Positions 29,905-39,369 of a DNA stretch of 44,182 bases are shown one piece after another. The notes beneath the pieces were generated by a model, which did not search any database, had not been told where the DNA came from, and saw nothing but the letters and a program-made list of their open reading frames with translations. The DNA lies in assembly GCA_003427395.1 (NCBI GenBank), contig BFEA01000013.1:477630-521811 (forward strand), in the 5' to 3' direction. How positions within the stretch are numbered: the stretch's first letter is position 1; every line of letters begins with the position of its first letter. The position numbers were made by a program, and so were the translations under genes. Source of the stretch: Chara braunii. Lineage: Eukaryota > Streptophyta > Charophyceae > Charales > Characeae.

Positions 29905-30470
29905 AGCATGTATATCTCCACCAAAATAGGCTACGGTAGGTAACACAGGGAAAGCAGCAGTTACTTGTATATCGCCACCAAAATAGGCTACCGCAGGCAA
30001 GGCTTGGATCCCACAATCTTTAGTGGGGGTACTTCCGTTAAGAAAAAGAAATCCCACACGTTTTCGGCTGTTTCTTCTCTGGGCCTCCTTCGTGGCAGCA
30101 CGGGAGAGAGTCACGGCTGGTTCGTGAACGAATTTCCAAAAGCTCCCGACCCCTACCCCCTCCCCCTGAAAGTAGGTGCCTCTGCAAAATTGGGTTTTCC
30201 CTTTTTTCTGTTGTCGGTTCGTGGTCGTTGGCCGTTGGATGTCCGTAGATGGAGTGCATATCGGCAAAATTTGTGGAGAAGTGCCTTCCCCGTCGGGCCT
30301 ATGGGATGCAAATTCGTTCTTACGAACTGGTTGGCGCGGGCACGAGTTTCAGGGTACTTTTCCGACTTTTTCTTCAAAACGCACTGTGGGATCCAAGCCT
30401 ACCACAGGAAAAGCAGCAGATATGTGTATATCGCCACCAGAATAGGCTACCGTAGGTAACACAGGATAGC
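29905..30470. repeat. three copies of a 50-bp unit
   Basis: TGTATATCGCCACCAAAATA with GGCTACCGYAGGTAACACAG and GAAAGCAGCAG occurs near 29909, 29969 and 30425. The last two flank the inverted-repeat element at 29998-30405. Confidence 0.75.
29998..30405. mobile_element. 408-bp MITE with AGGCTTGGATCCCAC ends
   Basis: AGGCTTGGATCCCACA at 29998 is mirrored by TGTGGGATCCAAGCCT ending at about 30405. The flanks ACCGCAGGCA (left) and ACCACAGGAA (right) agree at 8 of 10 positions, which may be an aged 9-10 bp target duplication as made by Mutator-like elements. It has no gene of its own. Confidence 0.55.
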
Positions 30471-30478
30471 AGCAGACA

Positions 30479-30526
30479 CCACTTGCACCGTTGAGTTGAG
30501 CTACCTCAACGGTGTGACAGCTTTTC
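30479..30526 (-). mobile_element. SINE head-like fragment
   Basis: The reverse complement reads AGCTCAACTCAACGGTGCAA then GTGG, shared with TCAACTAACTCAACGGTGCA at 37551-37575 in front of a SINE-like body. CACCGTTGAG and CTCAACGGTG form a small hairpin here. Confidence 0.4.
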
Positions 30527-30642
30527 AAGCATTTTTTTATTCCGTAGAAAAGAAAAATGCATTTGTTTTTTGTTTTTTTTTTCCACCTACACATATCTTT
30601 GGAATTTTCGTTTTCTTTCCCATGGAGCAAATCGATCCATGT

Positions 30643-30676
30643 CACTTGCCCAATTAGGAAAGTCGACAGGTCTTTT

Positions 30677-30721
<45 letters not shown>

Positions 30722-30760
30722 ATGCCCAATTAGGAAAGTCGACAGGTCTTTTTCCATCTG

Positions 30761-30845
<85 letters not shown>
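30643..30845. repeat. (CT)n tracts with duplicated spacer
   Basis: GCCCAATTAGGAAAGTCGAC with AGGTCTTTTTCCATCT occurs before each of two CT tracts (30681-30719 and 30766-30845). Confidence 0.9.
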
Positions 30846-30846
30846 N

Positions 30847-30877
<31 letters not shown>

Positions 30878-30880
<3 letters not shown>

Positions 30881-31275
30881 GACGTGAGGGCTGAGAGAGG
30901 AGGTATGCCCAGCTGTACGAATTTAGGGGAGTTGGCCGGCGGAAAGCCTTCCCTGTGCCTCAGGTTGTTTAATGTTAGCAAAGCTGGTTTCCGGCAGTTT
31001 TGGGGAATCATGCAATGTGTATTTGTGCTTCGATGCGAACTTTTTTTGTCAATTTTGGAAAGTAATTTACCAGCAGGGGACGCTGGACCCGGTTTCCAGC
31101 AAGTTCAAGACTCAGTTGCATCGTTTTTAATGGATTCGAGCGTTGCTCGTAAGCTAAACTGGCTGACGCTGCCAGGATAACTCCGGGTTGAATTGTGAGG
31201 TCCCCGTCCTCTTGATTGCTATAATACAATTTGTCAAGCTTTCCAAAAAAAAAAAAAAAAAAAAAAAGTCGACGT
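30878..31275 (+). mobile_element. poly(A)-tailed retroposon with A-rich target duplication
   Basis: A body of 359 bp (30886-31244) ends in a 23-base A run. An identical word GTCGACGT, itself preceded by a long A run, lies directly before the body (30878-30885) and directly after the tail (31268-31275). This is the layout left by LINE-driven insertion at an A-rich target. The body has no clear protein, though a 98-codon frame spans 30884-31180. It may be the 3' end of a cellular mRNA or a SINE of unknown family. The N at 30846 marks the left A run as uncertain. Confidence 0.6.
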
Positions 31276-31310
31276 CGGGACATCCGTTAAAATCGAGAAA
31301 CGGTCCAAAT
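31274..31310 (+). ncRNA. U6 snRNA with large internal deletion (pseudogene)
   Basis: CGGGACATCCGTTAAAAT matches the 5' part of U6 (GGGACATCCGATAAAAT) and runs without a gap into CGAGAAACGGTCCAAAT, which matches the U6 3' end (CGAGAAATGGTCCAAAT). The middle of about 60 nt is missing. The junction lies at TAAAAT / TAAAT, so a microhomology deletion is likely. Confidence 0.75.
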
Positions 31311-32328
31311 GAAAATGAAAGGATAATAATGAAATGTAAAGATAAGGGAGGACGGGCTTTAGCGCTGCGGTAACGCAGTGCGCCTCCAGGGGAGGCACTA
31401 GCAGCTGCGTGCCGCTAAGTGACCTAGCGCTGAGTGCCCGAAGTTGCTGGAGCTAGAGCTAGGGTTTAGCCCAGGCTAAGGCCACCATACCTAGTCGGCT
31501 CTAGTGGCCCACGACGACCATGTCTATGCGTTGTGGATGTGGAGCTTGTCCGGCATGCCCCGAGGAGGAGTGCCTGCTGGAGGTGGGTGTGGCGTGTTGC
31601 GTGTGATAAATGGATACTTGGAGCGCTGGTGCATCTCTCCTGTTATACGCTATATGCAACCAAGATCAGGGCGTGATTGGCGCTGCTGGTCTCAGATATA
31701 GAGCTTTATTTTTCAACAACATATTGATATTGCCAACGTTTTTCATTCCATCGAGACAGCTGTGAGCTTCCTTGATTGGCACGGATTGGGTTTCCTGTAC
31801 GCTGAGTCGCTTGGCCAGGGGAATTGTGGTTTCCCGTACGTCTTGTTCCTTTGCCAAGGAAAACTACGTGCTGACTTGCTGAAGACGAGTGGCGCGGCTG
31901 ATCTCAGATATGGAGTTTTGTTTCTCAACAACACATAGATACAACCAAGGTTTTTTCCATCGAGACTCTGCCTGTGTGTATGTGACGGATGTAAATATTG
32001 TGAACCTGAATGGGAAGTTGTCCACATTCAGGGCACACAAACAGGCAGTACAGCCGCGGATAAACAGCTATAGAAAGAACATTCCCGTGAATTGCGGATC
32101 AAAAAAAGCTAAAGAACGCGCGGACAACGGATGACTGAAACGTCAACAGTCAACAAAAGATGAAAGAGGTAAGTAACAATGAAAATTTCACAACTCAAAA
32201 AAAAAAAAAAAAAAAAAAAAAAATGCGTTGAACTGGCTACAACGCAAAAAAAAAGGCAGCTAGCTCAACGCTAGGGCGCGAGGGTAGGGGGCTTTATATT
32301 CGAGTTTTTTAAGTTTCTTTGAGGTTAT
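31311..32328. other. no gene; 211-bp duplication and A-tract
   Basis: GGCGCKGCTGRTCTCAGATA with TTTCAACAACA and TTCCATCGAGAC occurs at 31680 and again at 31891. An A run lies at 32198-32222. GGCAGCTAGCTCAACGCTAG at 32255 resembles a pol III A box. No convincing coding region. Confidence 0.35.
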
Positions 32329-32809
32329 GGCTCTCGTTAGACACTCCTAAAGGAATCCTAAATTATCTAGGACGAGTCCTAGAAGAATTTTAGGATTTGC
32401 TGAGGCGGCGTCGCACGCAATCCCAAAAAACTTCTTTTAGGAATCCTCCTAAATGGTCTCCCGCGGCCAGTTCTCATATACGTATACACAGCCGCGCCGT
32501 CGATGTCCGCCCTTTGCAGCCTGGTGTCCGTGATGCAGACGGTGGAGGGCCCTGCCGGTCGAGGAGGGTGAGGTGGGAAGCGTGGGAAGGACGGCGTTCG
32601 AAAATTCGAATTCGAATTTTCACAGACGCAGGGAGGTGGGCTGGAGGACTTGCAGGCGACGTGTGGGACGTACAAATGACGGCGGTGGTGATCCCGTTGG
32701 CGCGGAGCTCCATCTTTCGCGTCTGTGCGAGTCAAGAGCGGCGTGCGCAGTGTCGTGTGGGAGGGAAGAGCAGCGGGGTCATCTTCGGCGGAAGTCGCAA
32801 GTGTTATCC

Positions 32810-33538
32810 ATGAGAGGCGAAAGGGTGTCGGGGATGGCCGTTCGCGGTGGCGGCCATGGGTTGCGTAAAGAAGAGAGGGAGGCCGTGGCGATGGCAGTGA
32901 CTGCCGTGGTCCTTAACTCGGTGGGCGACATGTCGTCCACGGAAAGCCAGAAGCGTTCGCAGTTGCGCGTCGTCGAAGCACCAGATTGCATGGCGGCGTA
33001 TGAAGTGGTCCTGCAATTGTGCACGACGCTCTACTCCGGTGTCTTCCCGCGGGAAACGCCACGATGGTGGACCAAACGAAGGACTGGCGGAACTTGGGAA
33101 GATCTCCGGTTGCGTGACGACACGACGGAAGACTACTTCCGCGACAAGTTGCGTATGTCCAGGGCTGTCTTCATGCAGATCATTGCCGCATGCGCCGCTC
33201 ACATCGAGAAGAAGGTAACACATTACAGGATGCCATTGCCTGCGGAGCAGGTCATTGCTTTCACGTTGTATAGGTGGGCCTCCGGGAAGACGTTCGAGAG
33301 TGGCACGTCAGCCTTTTGCATCGGCAGGGCCACTGGACTGCAGGCCGTCGGCGATGTAACTTCGGCGCTGTTGATGGCGTACCCCGAATCCATCGAGTGG
33401 CCTGTTGGGCGGAGACGTGTGCAGATACTTCGGGCCAACTTTATCATCTATTTCAGAACTCACAGTAAGCACATGGACAACGAACCGCTGCAAACCATTC
33501 CAGCACTTCAAGGTAATCATCAACTCAAAATGAATTAG
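32810..33538 (+). pseudogene. PIF/Harbinger transposase, N-terminal half
   Basis: The start chosen is ATG 32810 (MRGERVSGMAVRGG), though the frame is open from 32573. The recognisable part is RWWTKRRTGGTWEDLRLRDD, then DYFRDKLRMSRAVFMQIIAA, then LPAEQVIAFTLYRWASGKTF and IEWPVGRRRVQILRANF. This is the helical region before the DDE domain in DDE_Tnp_4 transposases. After RANF the sequence no longer fits and ends at 33538. The catalytic half, which should follow, is on the opposite strand at 34151-34900. Confidence 0.75.
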
Positions 33539-33671
33539 AAAACGCATGTCCCGTTCTGTAAGGTTGGAGACCATCTACTCTAAACAACAGCTACACGGCA
33601 CGACATCGCCGGTGAAAGACCGCACTCCCTCCGGAGGCGCAACACAAACCAACCCTAAACCGTGCAAGGAC

Positions 33672-33882
33672 TAATGGCGACACAGGGCACCCGCGAACTT
33701 GACGTCGTCGATCATGGACCGTTGGACGACAACCTGCACACCGGTGGCGATCCGAGAACACGCGGAAGCACAAAACAAACCCGAAGNTGCAACGACTACT
33801 GGCGACACACGGCACCCGCGAACTTGACGTCGTCGATCATGGACCGTTGGACGACAACCTGCACACCGGTGGCGATCCGAGA
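33672..33882. repeat. 83-bp direct repeat inside the Harbinger element
   Basis: 33672-33753 recurs at 33800-33882 almost unchanged (GGCGACACASGGCACCCGCG, then GATCATGGACCGTTGGACGA), period 128 bp. A C tract lies at 33952-33982. An N lies at 33787. Confidence 0.9.
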
Positions 33883-34150
33883 CAGACTCGAAGTCCACTC
33901 TCGATGCACCACGACACACTCCCACCTATCATCCCAAAGAACCACCAACTTCCCCCCCCTCCCCCCCCCCCCCCCCCCCCCCGTGCGAATGGGCGGACTA
34001 CTGACCATCCCACGGTAGGCTAATCATCGATGACATCAACCCTACGGTGCCTCCCGCCATACCGAACGTGGCGCTCCCACATTCTTCACGACCCACACCC
34101 CGCAGCTGCACGCGCCTACATCAAAGCCAGCCGGTCGCGAAGTGCATCCC

Positions 34151-34900
34151 TCAACAGGTCCCCGTCGACGTTCGTGCTTTGTTCTTTCCCGCCCGCACCG
34201 TTTCCCACCATACCCAAGTCCACTCTACACCGAACGCCGTTTTCATCCACCTCCCACAGCAGGTCTCGTCGAACTCGATCCCTGCGTCCAGGAGGATGTT
34301 GTGGAGAGTGCATACCGCGACGAATTGCTGCGGCAAGGTCTCCAAGTTCGTTTTGTGGGTGCGCAGGAATAGACGCCACATGCACTTCAACCGCCCGAAT
34401 GCCCTCTCCACACACCGCCGTGCCACCTTCTGCTGCGTGTCGAAACGTTCCCCGTCAAGACGTTGCTCGATTTCTCCATACGGCTGGACGATCCATGGAC
34501 AGGCAACGGGGTACCCGTTGTCCCCGAGAAGGTAACCTCGTGTGACGACACCGTATAGCAAATTCTCCGGAGGGGCATCGAAAAGCTCGCCACTTTCTGC
34601 GCGCCTCCACAAATCGGAGTTCTGCAGGACACGGACGTCGTGCACACTTCCCGGGTATCCGACATGGACGTCCAGGACTCGCAGATCCAAATCGACTACC
34701 ACCTGCTCCGTGTATCCGACGTGGACGTCCAGGACACGCAGATCCAAATTGACTACCACCTGCGCTTGAACGGAGAACTTCTGTTTGCGGTCGTAGTAGT
34801 TAACTGGCGGCGCGCTGGCGGGCTTGTAAATGTACACGTGCGTGCAGTCAATTGCGTCGAAGCAGTTAGGGAAACAGTCGTTCAATGTCGGTCGTCGCAT
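34151..34900 (-). pseudogene. PIF/Harbinger transposase, catalytic DDE half
   Basis: A minus-strand frame of 249 codons with the DDE_Tnp_4 catalytic domain: first Asp in CFPNCFDAIDCTHVYI, second in GYPGSVHDVRVL, and Glu in RRCVERAFGRLKCMWRL, followed by AVCTLHNILLDAG. Between the first and second Asp an 18-residue segment (VVVDLDLRVLDVHVGY) occurs twice, from a tandem duplication of about 54 bp at 34665-34760; family members have one copy. The duplication changes the Asp-Asp spacing and would probably disrupt the fold. The N-terminal half is on the other strand. Confidence 0.85.
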
Positions 34901-35490
34901 TGCAAAGGTTCGTCTTATTTTGTCGTTGTTGTTTCTTCTCTTCGATTAAGAAAACTTGCATCAAAAGTTGTCAATTAACAATTGTTGTCTTCAATTAGCG
35001 AATGATGTATTTCAGTTTCATGATCCACATGTTCATTTATTCACACTTTCCTTTTATGCCAAAAAAAAAATAAAAAAAATTCAATGCAATGCACTGTTCA
35101 TGGAATGCAGAGATGACAACATCATCGAATGCAGAGACGACAACATTCAAACATGTATGAAGGCGACGACAAGCCTGGCAAGGTCTTCTGAAAATGATAC
35201 ACCAAAAGAAGTCGCTAAACTGCAGCAATTAAAATCGTTCACACACACCACCCGTTCGTCTGGACGCGAACTTCGAATGGGTGATTGTCCTCCAAAATAA
35301 AAAGGCCCCCCGGCTGCCACACCAATGCACGTCGTCATCATCAATGTCTTGGGAAGGGATAAACAGGCACACGAAGCGAACCTTTCATACCAAAAACAAA
35401 AACAAGCATTGGCCCGCCGTAATGACCTTACGCAGAAACTGACCGTCTACTGCAATGCCCGCCAAACCAAAATTACGGAAAATATAGTGC
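34901..35490. other. AT-rich spacer inside the Harbinger element
   Basis: No gene seen. Contains ATGATGTATTTCAG at 35002 (acceptor-like) and a short GAATGCAGAGAYGACAACAT duplication at 35104 and 35128. Confidence 0.4.
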
Positions 35491-35493
35491 CAC

Positions 35494-35720
35494 CTACAAC
35501 CAATGACGAGCACCATGCAGGGCCTTTCGCAGCTTCTCCCACATCGCTAACTCGTCATCACGGTAGTCATCATCATCGTCGTCATCATCATCATTATCAT
35601 CATCATCGTCATCATCATCATCATCATCGTCGTAGGGATGAAGTTCATTGTCATTCCCATCATCATCATCATCATCATCATCATCGTCGTCATCATCATC
35701 ATCATCGTCATCGTCATCAT

Positions 35721-35751
<31 letters not shown>

Positions 35752-36900
35752 AGCATCGTCATCTTCATCATAATCATCATCATCATCATCGCAGCATTTT
35801 CATCATCCCGACACCGTCACGTTCGTCCTCGCCGCACACCCCCCTCTCCACTCGTCATCTTCGTCGGCAGCGGCGGAGGCTGGCCCTGTCCCCAACCACT
35901 GAAGCCCTCTCGCCTCGTCGGGCCCTGACAAGCTGGCGTCATGTTGGAACTTAACGCCGCAAGGCGCCCAGTCTGGCAGGAAGTTCGGGGAGTGCCCCAA
36001 CGTCACCTGCGCCTTCCCCAGCCGTTCGGTCGCGGAGTTGGCTGCGGACATGATGTGTCGTCAACGATCAAACAGACGGTGCATTGACGCGACGAGCAGG
36101 GGCTTGGCGAGCATGTTGGCGAAGTAGAAGGCTTCATAGTGCAAGCGCAGATCATCTCCCGCCATTCGCATGATCCACATGCACACCGCCAACAGCTCCT
36201 TGAAGCTTTCAGCCAGACGAGAGAGACGTTCATGTGCGACGCGTCCCCCATCGAGGTTTTGGGCCGTTTCGACCGCCGTGCTGAATGCCGCGATCAGTCG
36301 CATCACAGTTGCCTCCTGGTACGCACCATCTCGTCGTTTGCCGGCCTGTCTTCGATATGAACCCCAGCAAACCACAGCGGGAGGTCCATCCCCATGTCTA
36401 GCGTGTGCGCGCAAACGGCGGGGCTGACGACGTTACTCTACTCCTCACCATGCCACATCGCGCGCGCGATGTCGGTCACCACAGATTCCAGTACGTACTA
36501 GAAGGCGACATTGTATCCTCGATTTGAAGACCCAACCATACAAAACCCGCAAGGCCACACTCTAGACTTTCGATGCGCGGCTCAATGCTCCTTGCAACTG
36601 CCCTGCATCCATGATCCTGATCTGCGCGATGTTGGATCTGGGCATGGCGACGCTTCTCGGGACGTTCGGGAGTGGAAGCCCGTTTGCGACGGCGACGAGG
36701 TGCTCACGTGTCTCGTTGATGATATTGTAGAGTCTGCGCCCCTCTCCTGACGTCCAGAATGATTTGTCGTCGACCCACAGTCTCGCCCGCTCCGCCAGAT
36801 CTTTCGCCAGTCCGCCTTTGCGCACCTGTTGACGAGAGGTTCGTCATCCTCGCCCGCCGCAGTACCTTCATATGTCGTTATACGCACAAGACGACACAAG
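35494..36900 (-). pseudogene. Harbinger accessory (second ORF) protein, decayed
   Basis: Successive minus-strand pieces read as one helical protein in shifting frames: RKGGLAKDLAERARLWVDDK, then LYNIINETREHLVAVANGLP (36562-36825); HERLSRLAESFKELLAVCMW, then EAFYFANMLAKPLLVASMHR (36061-36414); KAQVTLGHSPNFLPDWAPCG (35803-36051); an Asp tract; and a C-terminus RDDELAMWEKLRKALHGARH ending at TAG 35494-35496. PIF/Harbinger elements usually carry a second, Myb/trihelix-like gene needed for transposition. This matches by position and length, but the DNA-binding domain, expected right of 36830, is too decayed to read. At least three frameshifts. Confidence 0.5.
35564..35792. repeat. (CAT)n/(ATG)n trinucleotide tract coding poly-Asp on the minus strand
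   Basis: About 75 imperfect CAT triplets interspersed with CGT and CAG. On the minus strand in the frame of the accessory protein they read as Asp with some Glu, Asn and Ala, giving an acidic tail just before the conserved C-terminus. In other frames they read as poly-His or poly-Ile. Confidence 0.85.
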
Positions 36901-37330
36901 CGGACGCCTGCAGTTCAAATTTCAACCGTTGGGGCCCATCCACTGGCCGTTCATCGTCGGTATGTCGTGCTGCGCCAGTCGGCATCCTCGTCCGCGTTTC
37001 GCAACGAAGCCAACAGTCGACTACGGACAACAGGGCACCCCCGCTCGCCCTCCGCACTCCACCCCGCCCGCCAACGGCTACCACTGGTGGTCGTTGCCCC
37101 CCTCCGCCCGCCAAATGCCTCCGAGTGGCCCGACGGACAACTTCTGCACCACTGAGTCCGAGACGGCGGTGCCATGCACGTGACGCCATGACTCCGCCAA
37201 ACGCGGTTTCCTAAATTTTTCAGTAGGTCGGCACGACGCCGGTGCCATGCACGTGACGCCACGACTCGTCCTAAAGAATTTAGGACTCCGCCACGACTTC
37301 GCCAAACGCGGTTTCTTTAGGACGAGTCCT
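36901..37330. other. right subterminal region of the Harbinger element
   Basis: Contains a duplicated word GGTGCCATGCACGTGACGCC (37170-37190 and 37233-37252) and CGCCAAACGCGGTTTC (37196 and 37302), followed by GACTCGTCCTAAAG and GGACGAGTCCTAAG. No readable gene. Confidence 0.45.
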
Positions 37331-37550
37331 AAGGCCGTTTTCACATTTTCGATCTCAAAACCGGATTTAGGAATGCGTGCAACCACGAAGCAATCCTAAA
37401 AACTGGCACTTTTAGGGGTGTCTAACGAGACCCTATGTTATAATTTAACAAAACAACAACGACGTGGCTTTGCAGGAAAAAAAAGAACCAATGGATTCTC
37501 CTACTACTTTGCATCCCCGACGTCGCGCTTTGTCCCACGTGATAGAAATC

Positions 37551-37745
37551 TCAACTAACTCAACGGTGCAAGTGGGACGAGGCCCGGCCTAGTTCAGTTA
37601 GTATACCTACGAACTGTTGAGATGCAGACCTGAGTTCGAATTCCAATTGAATCTGATGAGCGGAAAAAACTCTGAATTTACCTGGTGCTGGTCAGCTCAA
37701 AGATGATATCTCAAGGCCATCCCCGTTCTGAAAACTGAAAAAAAG
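37551..37745 (+). mobile_element. tRNA-derived SINE-like element
   Basis: A pol III A-box-like CCTAGTTCAGTTAGTATACC is followed about 40 bp on by a B-box-like GAGTTCGAATTCC, then a body containing GGTCAGCTCAAAGATGATAT and CTCAAGGCC, and an A-rich end. The same body is at 40440-40500 and the same head at 11455-11800. No target duplication was identified. Confidence 0.6.
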
Positions 37746-37950
37746 GAGGGGTAAGAAGAAAGGGGGGAAAAAAAAAAGGAAAAGGGAAAAGCAGCAGGGC
37801 TATGCTTCTACTACCGCGGATTCTTTGTTTTTCCTCCTTTTCCCCTTTTTTTGCCAATCTCCCGTTCCAGTAGGTGGTCACCCAAAAGAGAAAGCACCAC
37901 ATTTTCTTCACATACTGTTGCAAATCACTCAGCCTCCACACGCGGCATGC

Positions 37951-37957
<7 letters not shown>

Positions 37958-38031
<74 letters not shown>
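37958..38031. repeat. (GA)n microsatellite
   Basis: About 37 GA repeats, followed by purine-rich DNA up to 38350 and a (CT)n run at 38366-38403. Confidence 0.95.
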
Positions 38032-38033
<2 letters not shown>

Positions 38034-38361
38034 CCCATCACAGTCCGCACAGAGAGAACAACTGGCACCAGGCGGATCAGAGAGGAAAGAAGGACACGAA
38101 CAGGACAAGAGGAAAGGAGAGGGGATGAATGTGGAAGAGCAGAACTGGTAATAAGAGAAATAGCGAGTGGTAGGGGTGGAGCGGGGAGGAGGAGGGAAGG
38201 GGGAAAAGACAGAAGGAGAAGAAAGGAGGTGAAGGGTTGGGGGAAGGGGGGGGAAGGGGAGGAGGAGAAAAGGGCATTGTAAACGAGGACAAGAGAAAAG
38301 GAGACGCGAGGAGGACTGGACATGAGGACATGACAAGACAGAGACAACAAACCTGCATAAT

Positions 38362-38407
<46 letters not shown>

Positions 38408-38436
38408 CTCTCTCTGCCTACGGTTTACCGGGCAGT

Positions 38437-39369
38437 TCTGTTTGTGACGATATCTGCCGAGGTGGGGGCAGGTAAAGAAAAAAAAAAAAGAAAAAAAAAA
38501 AAAAAGAAAAAAAGATACGTTGATCTGTGGGATGTGTTATTTGCTTTGTGATAATTGGATTATCTTTCTTTCCCTATCTTTCTTTCCCTGTCAGGTTTGG
38601 TTTCCTCCTCCCCTTCTTTACCTCTTTGCCTTTTGGCAGCGTGCAAGTGGGTCCTTGTGACACACGGGGATGGGGGCAGCCAGCGCTCAACCTGTCATCC
38701 ACGTGGCTGGCCTTGCACGTAAGAGGTTATGAACAGGTGGAGCTTTCCTTACCTCTTCTCTTTCCCTTTTTTCCTTTTCCTTTTTTTCTTTTCCTTTTTT
38801 TCGCTTCTGCGCTCTGATTCACAATGTGACAATATATATTGTCACATTGTGACAATATATTTATATGTGACGATATAAGAGGTTATGAACAGGTGGAGCT
38901 TTCCTTACCTCTTCCCCCTCCCCCTTTTTTCCTTTTCCTTTTTCTTTCCCCTTTTTTGCGCTCTGATTCACAATGTGACAATATATATTGTCACACTGTA
39001 AATCAGAGCGCGAAGGCAGAAAAAAGCAAAACAAGGAAAGGAAAAGAAGGAAGGAAAGCCCCACCTGTTCATCACGTCTTACGTACAAGGCCGGCCACGT
39101 GGATGACAGGTTGAGCGCTGGCTGCCCCCATCCCGGTGTGTCCCAAGGACCCACTTGCACGCAGCCAAAAGGCAAAGAGGTAAAGAAATGGAGGAAACCA
39201 AACCTGACAGGGAGGATAATCCAATTGTCACAAAGCAAATAACACATCCCACAGATCAACATATCTTTTCTTTTTCTCTTTTTTTCTTTTTTTCTCTTTT
39301 TTTCTTTTTTTCCCTTCGTCTTTTCTACTTTTTTTCTTTACCTGTCCCCACCTCGGCAGATAGGACAGC
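38437..39369. mobile_element. foldback: about 390-bp inverted repeat
   Basis: The left arm (about 38450-38838) and the right arm (about 38983-39360) are reverse complements with about 90 percent identity by eye. Shared words in order from outside are CTGCCGAGGTGGGG, GTTGATCTGTGGGATGTG, GTGCAAGTGGGTCC and GCGCTCAACCTGTCATCCAC. The arms meet at a palindrome (CAATGTGACAATAT and its mirror, 38822-38849). A direct copy of the inner 110 bp (38876-38985) extends the left arm. The outer end of the right arm overlaps the end of a RING-finger exon. It may be a foldback transposon or an inverted segmental duplication. Confidence 0.75.

Larger units (their letters stand above)
32329..37433. mobile_element. 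5.1-kb PIF/Harbinger DNA transposon with TIRs and 3-bp TSD
   Basis: The left end GGCTCTCGTTAGACACTCCT and the right end, read in reverse complement, GGGTCTCGTTAGACACCCCT agree at 18 of 20 positions. TAT is found immediately outside both ends (32326-32328 and 37434-37436), a 3-bp duplication as made by PIF/Harbinger. Subterminal DNA on both sides repeats GACGAGTCCTA and CCTAAA words, probable transposase sites. Inside are a transposase in two opposed halves and a decayed accessory gene. It is autonomous in origin but not active as it stands. Confidence 0.85.

Noticed and set aside
31351-31430. Possible tRNA gene (GCTTTAGCGCTGCGGTAACG)
   Set aside because: No matching T-arm or acceptor stem could be built.
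35325-35954. His-rich 209-codon plus-strand protein
   Set aside because: It is the antisense reading of the Asp-coding CAT tract; the minus-strand frame continues into a better-supported C-terminus.
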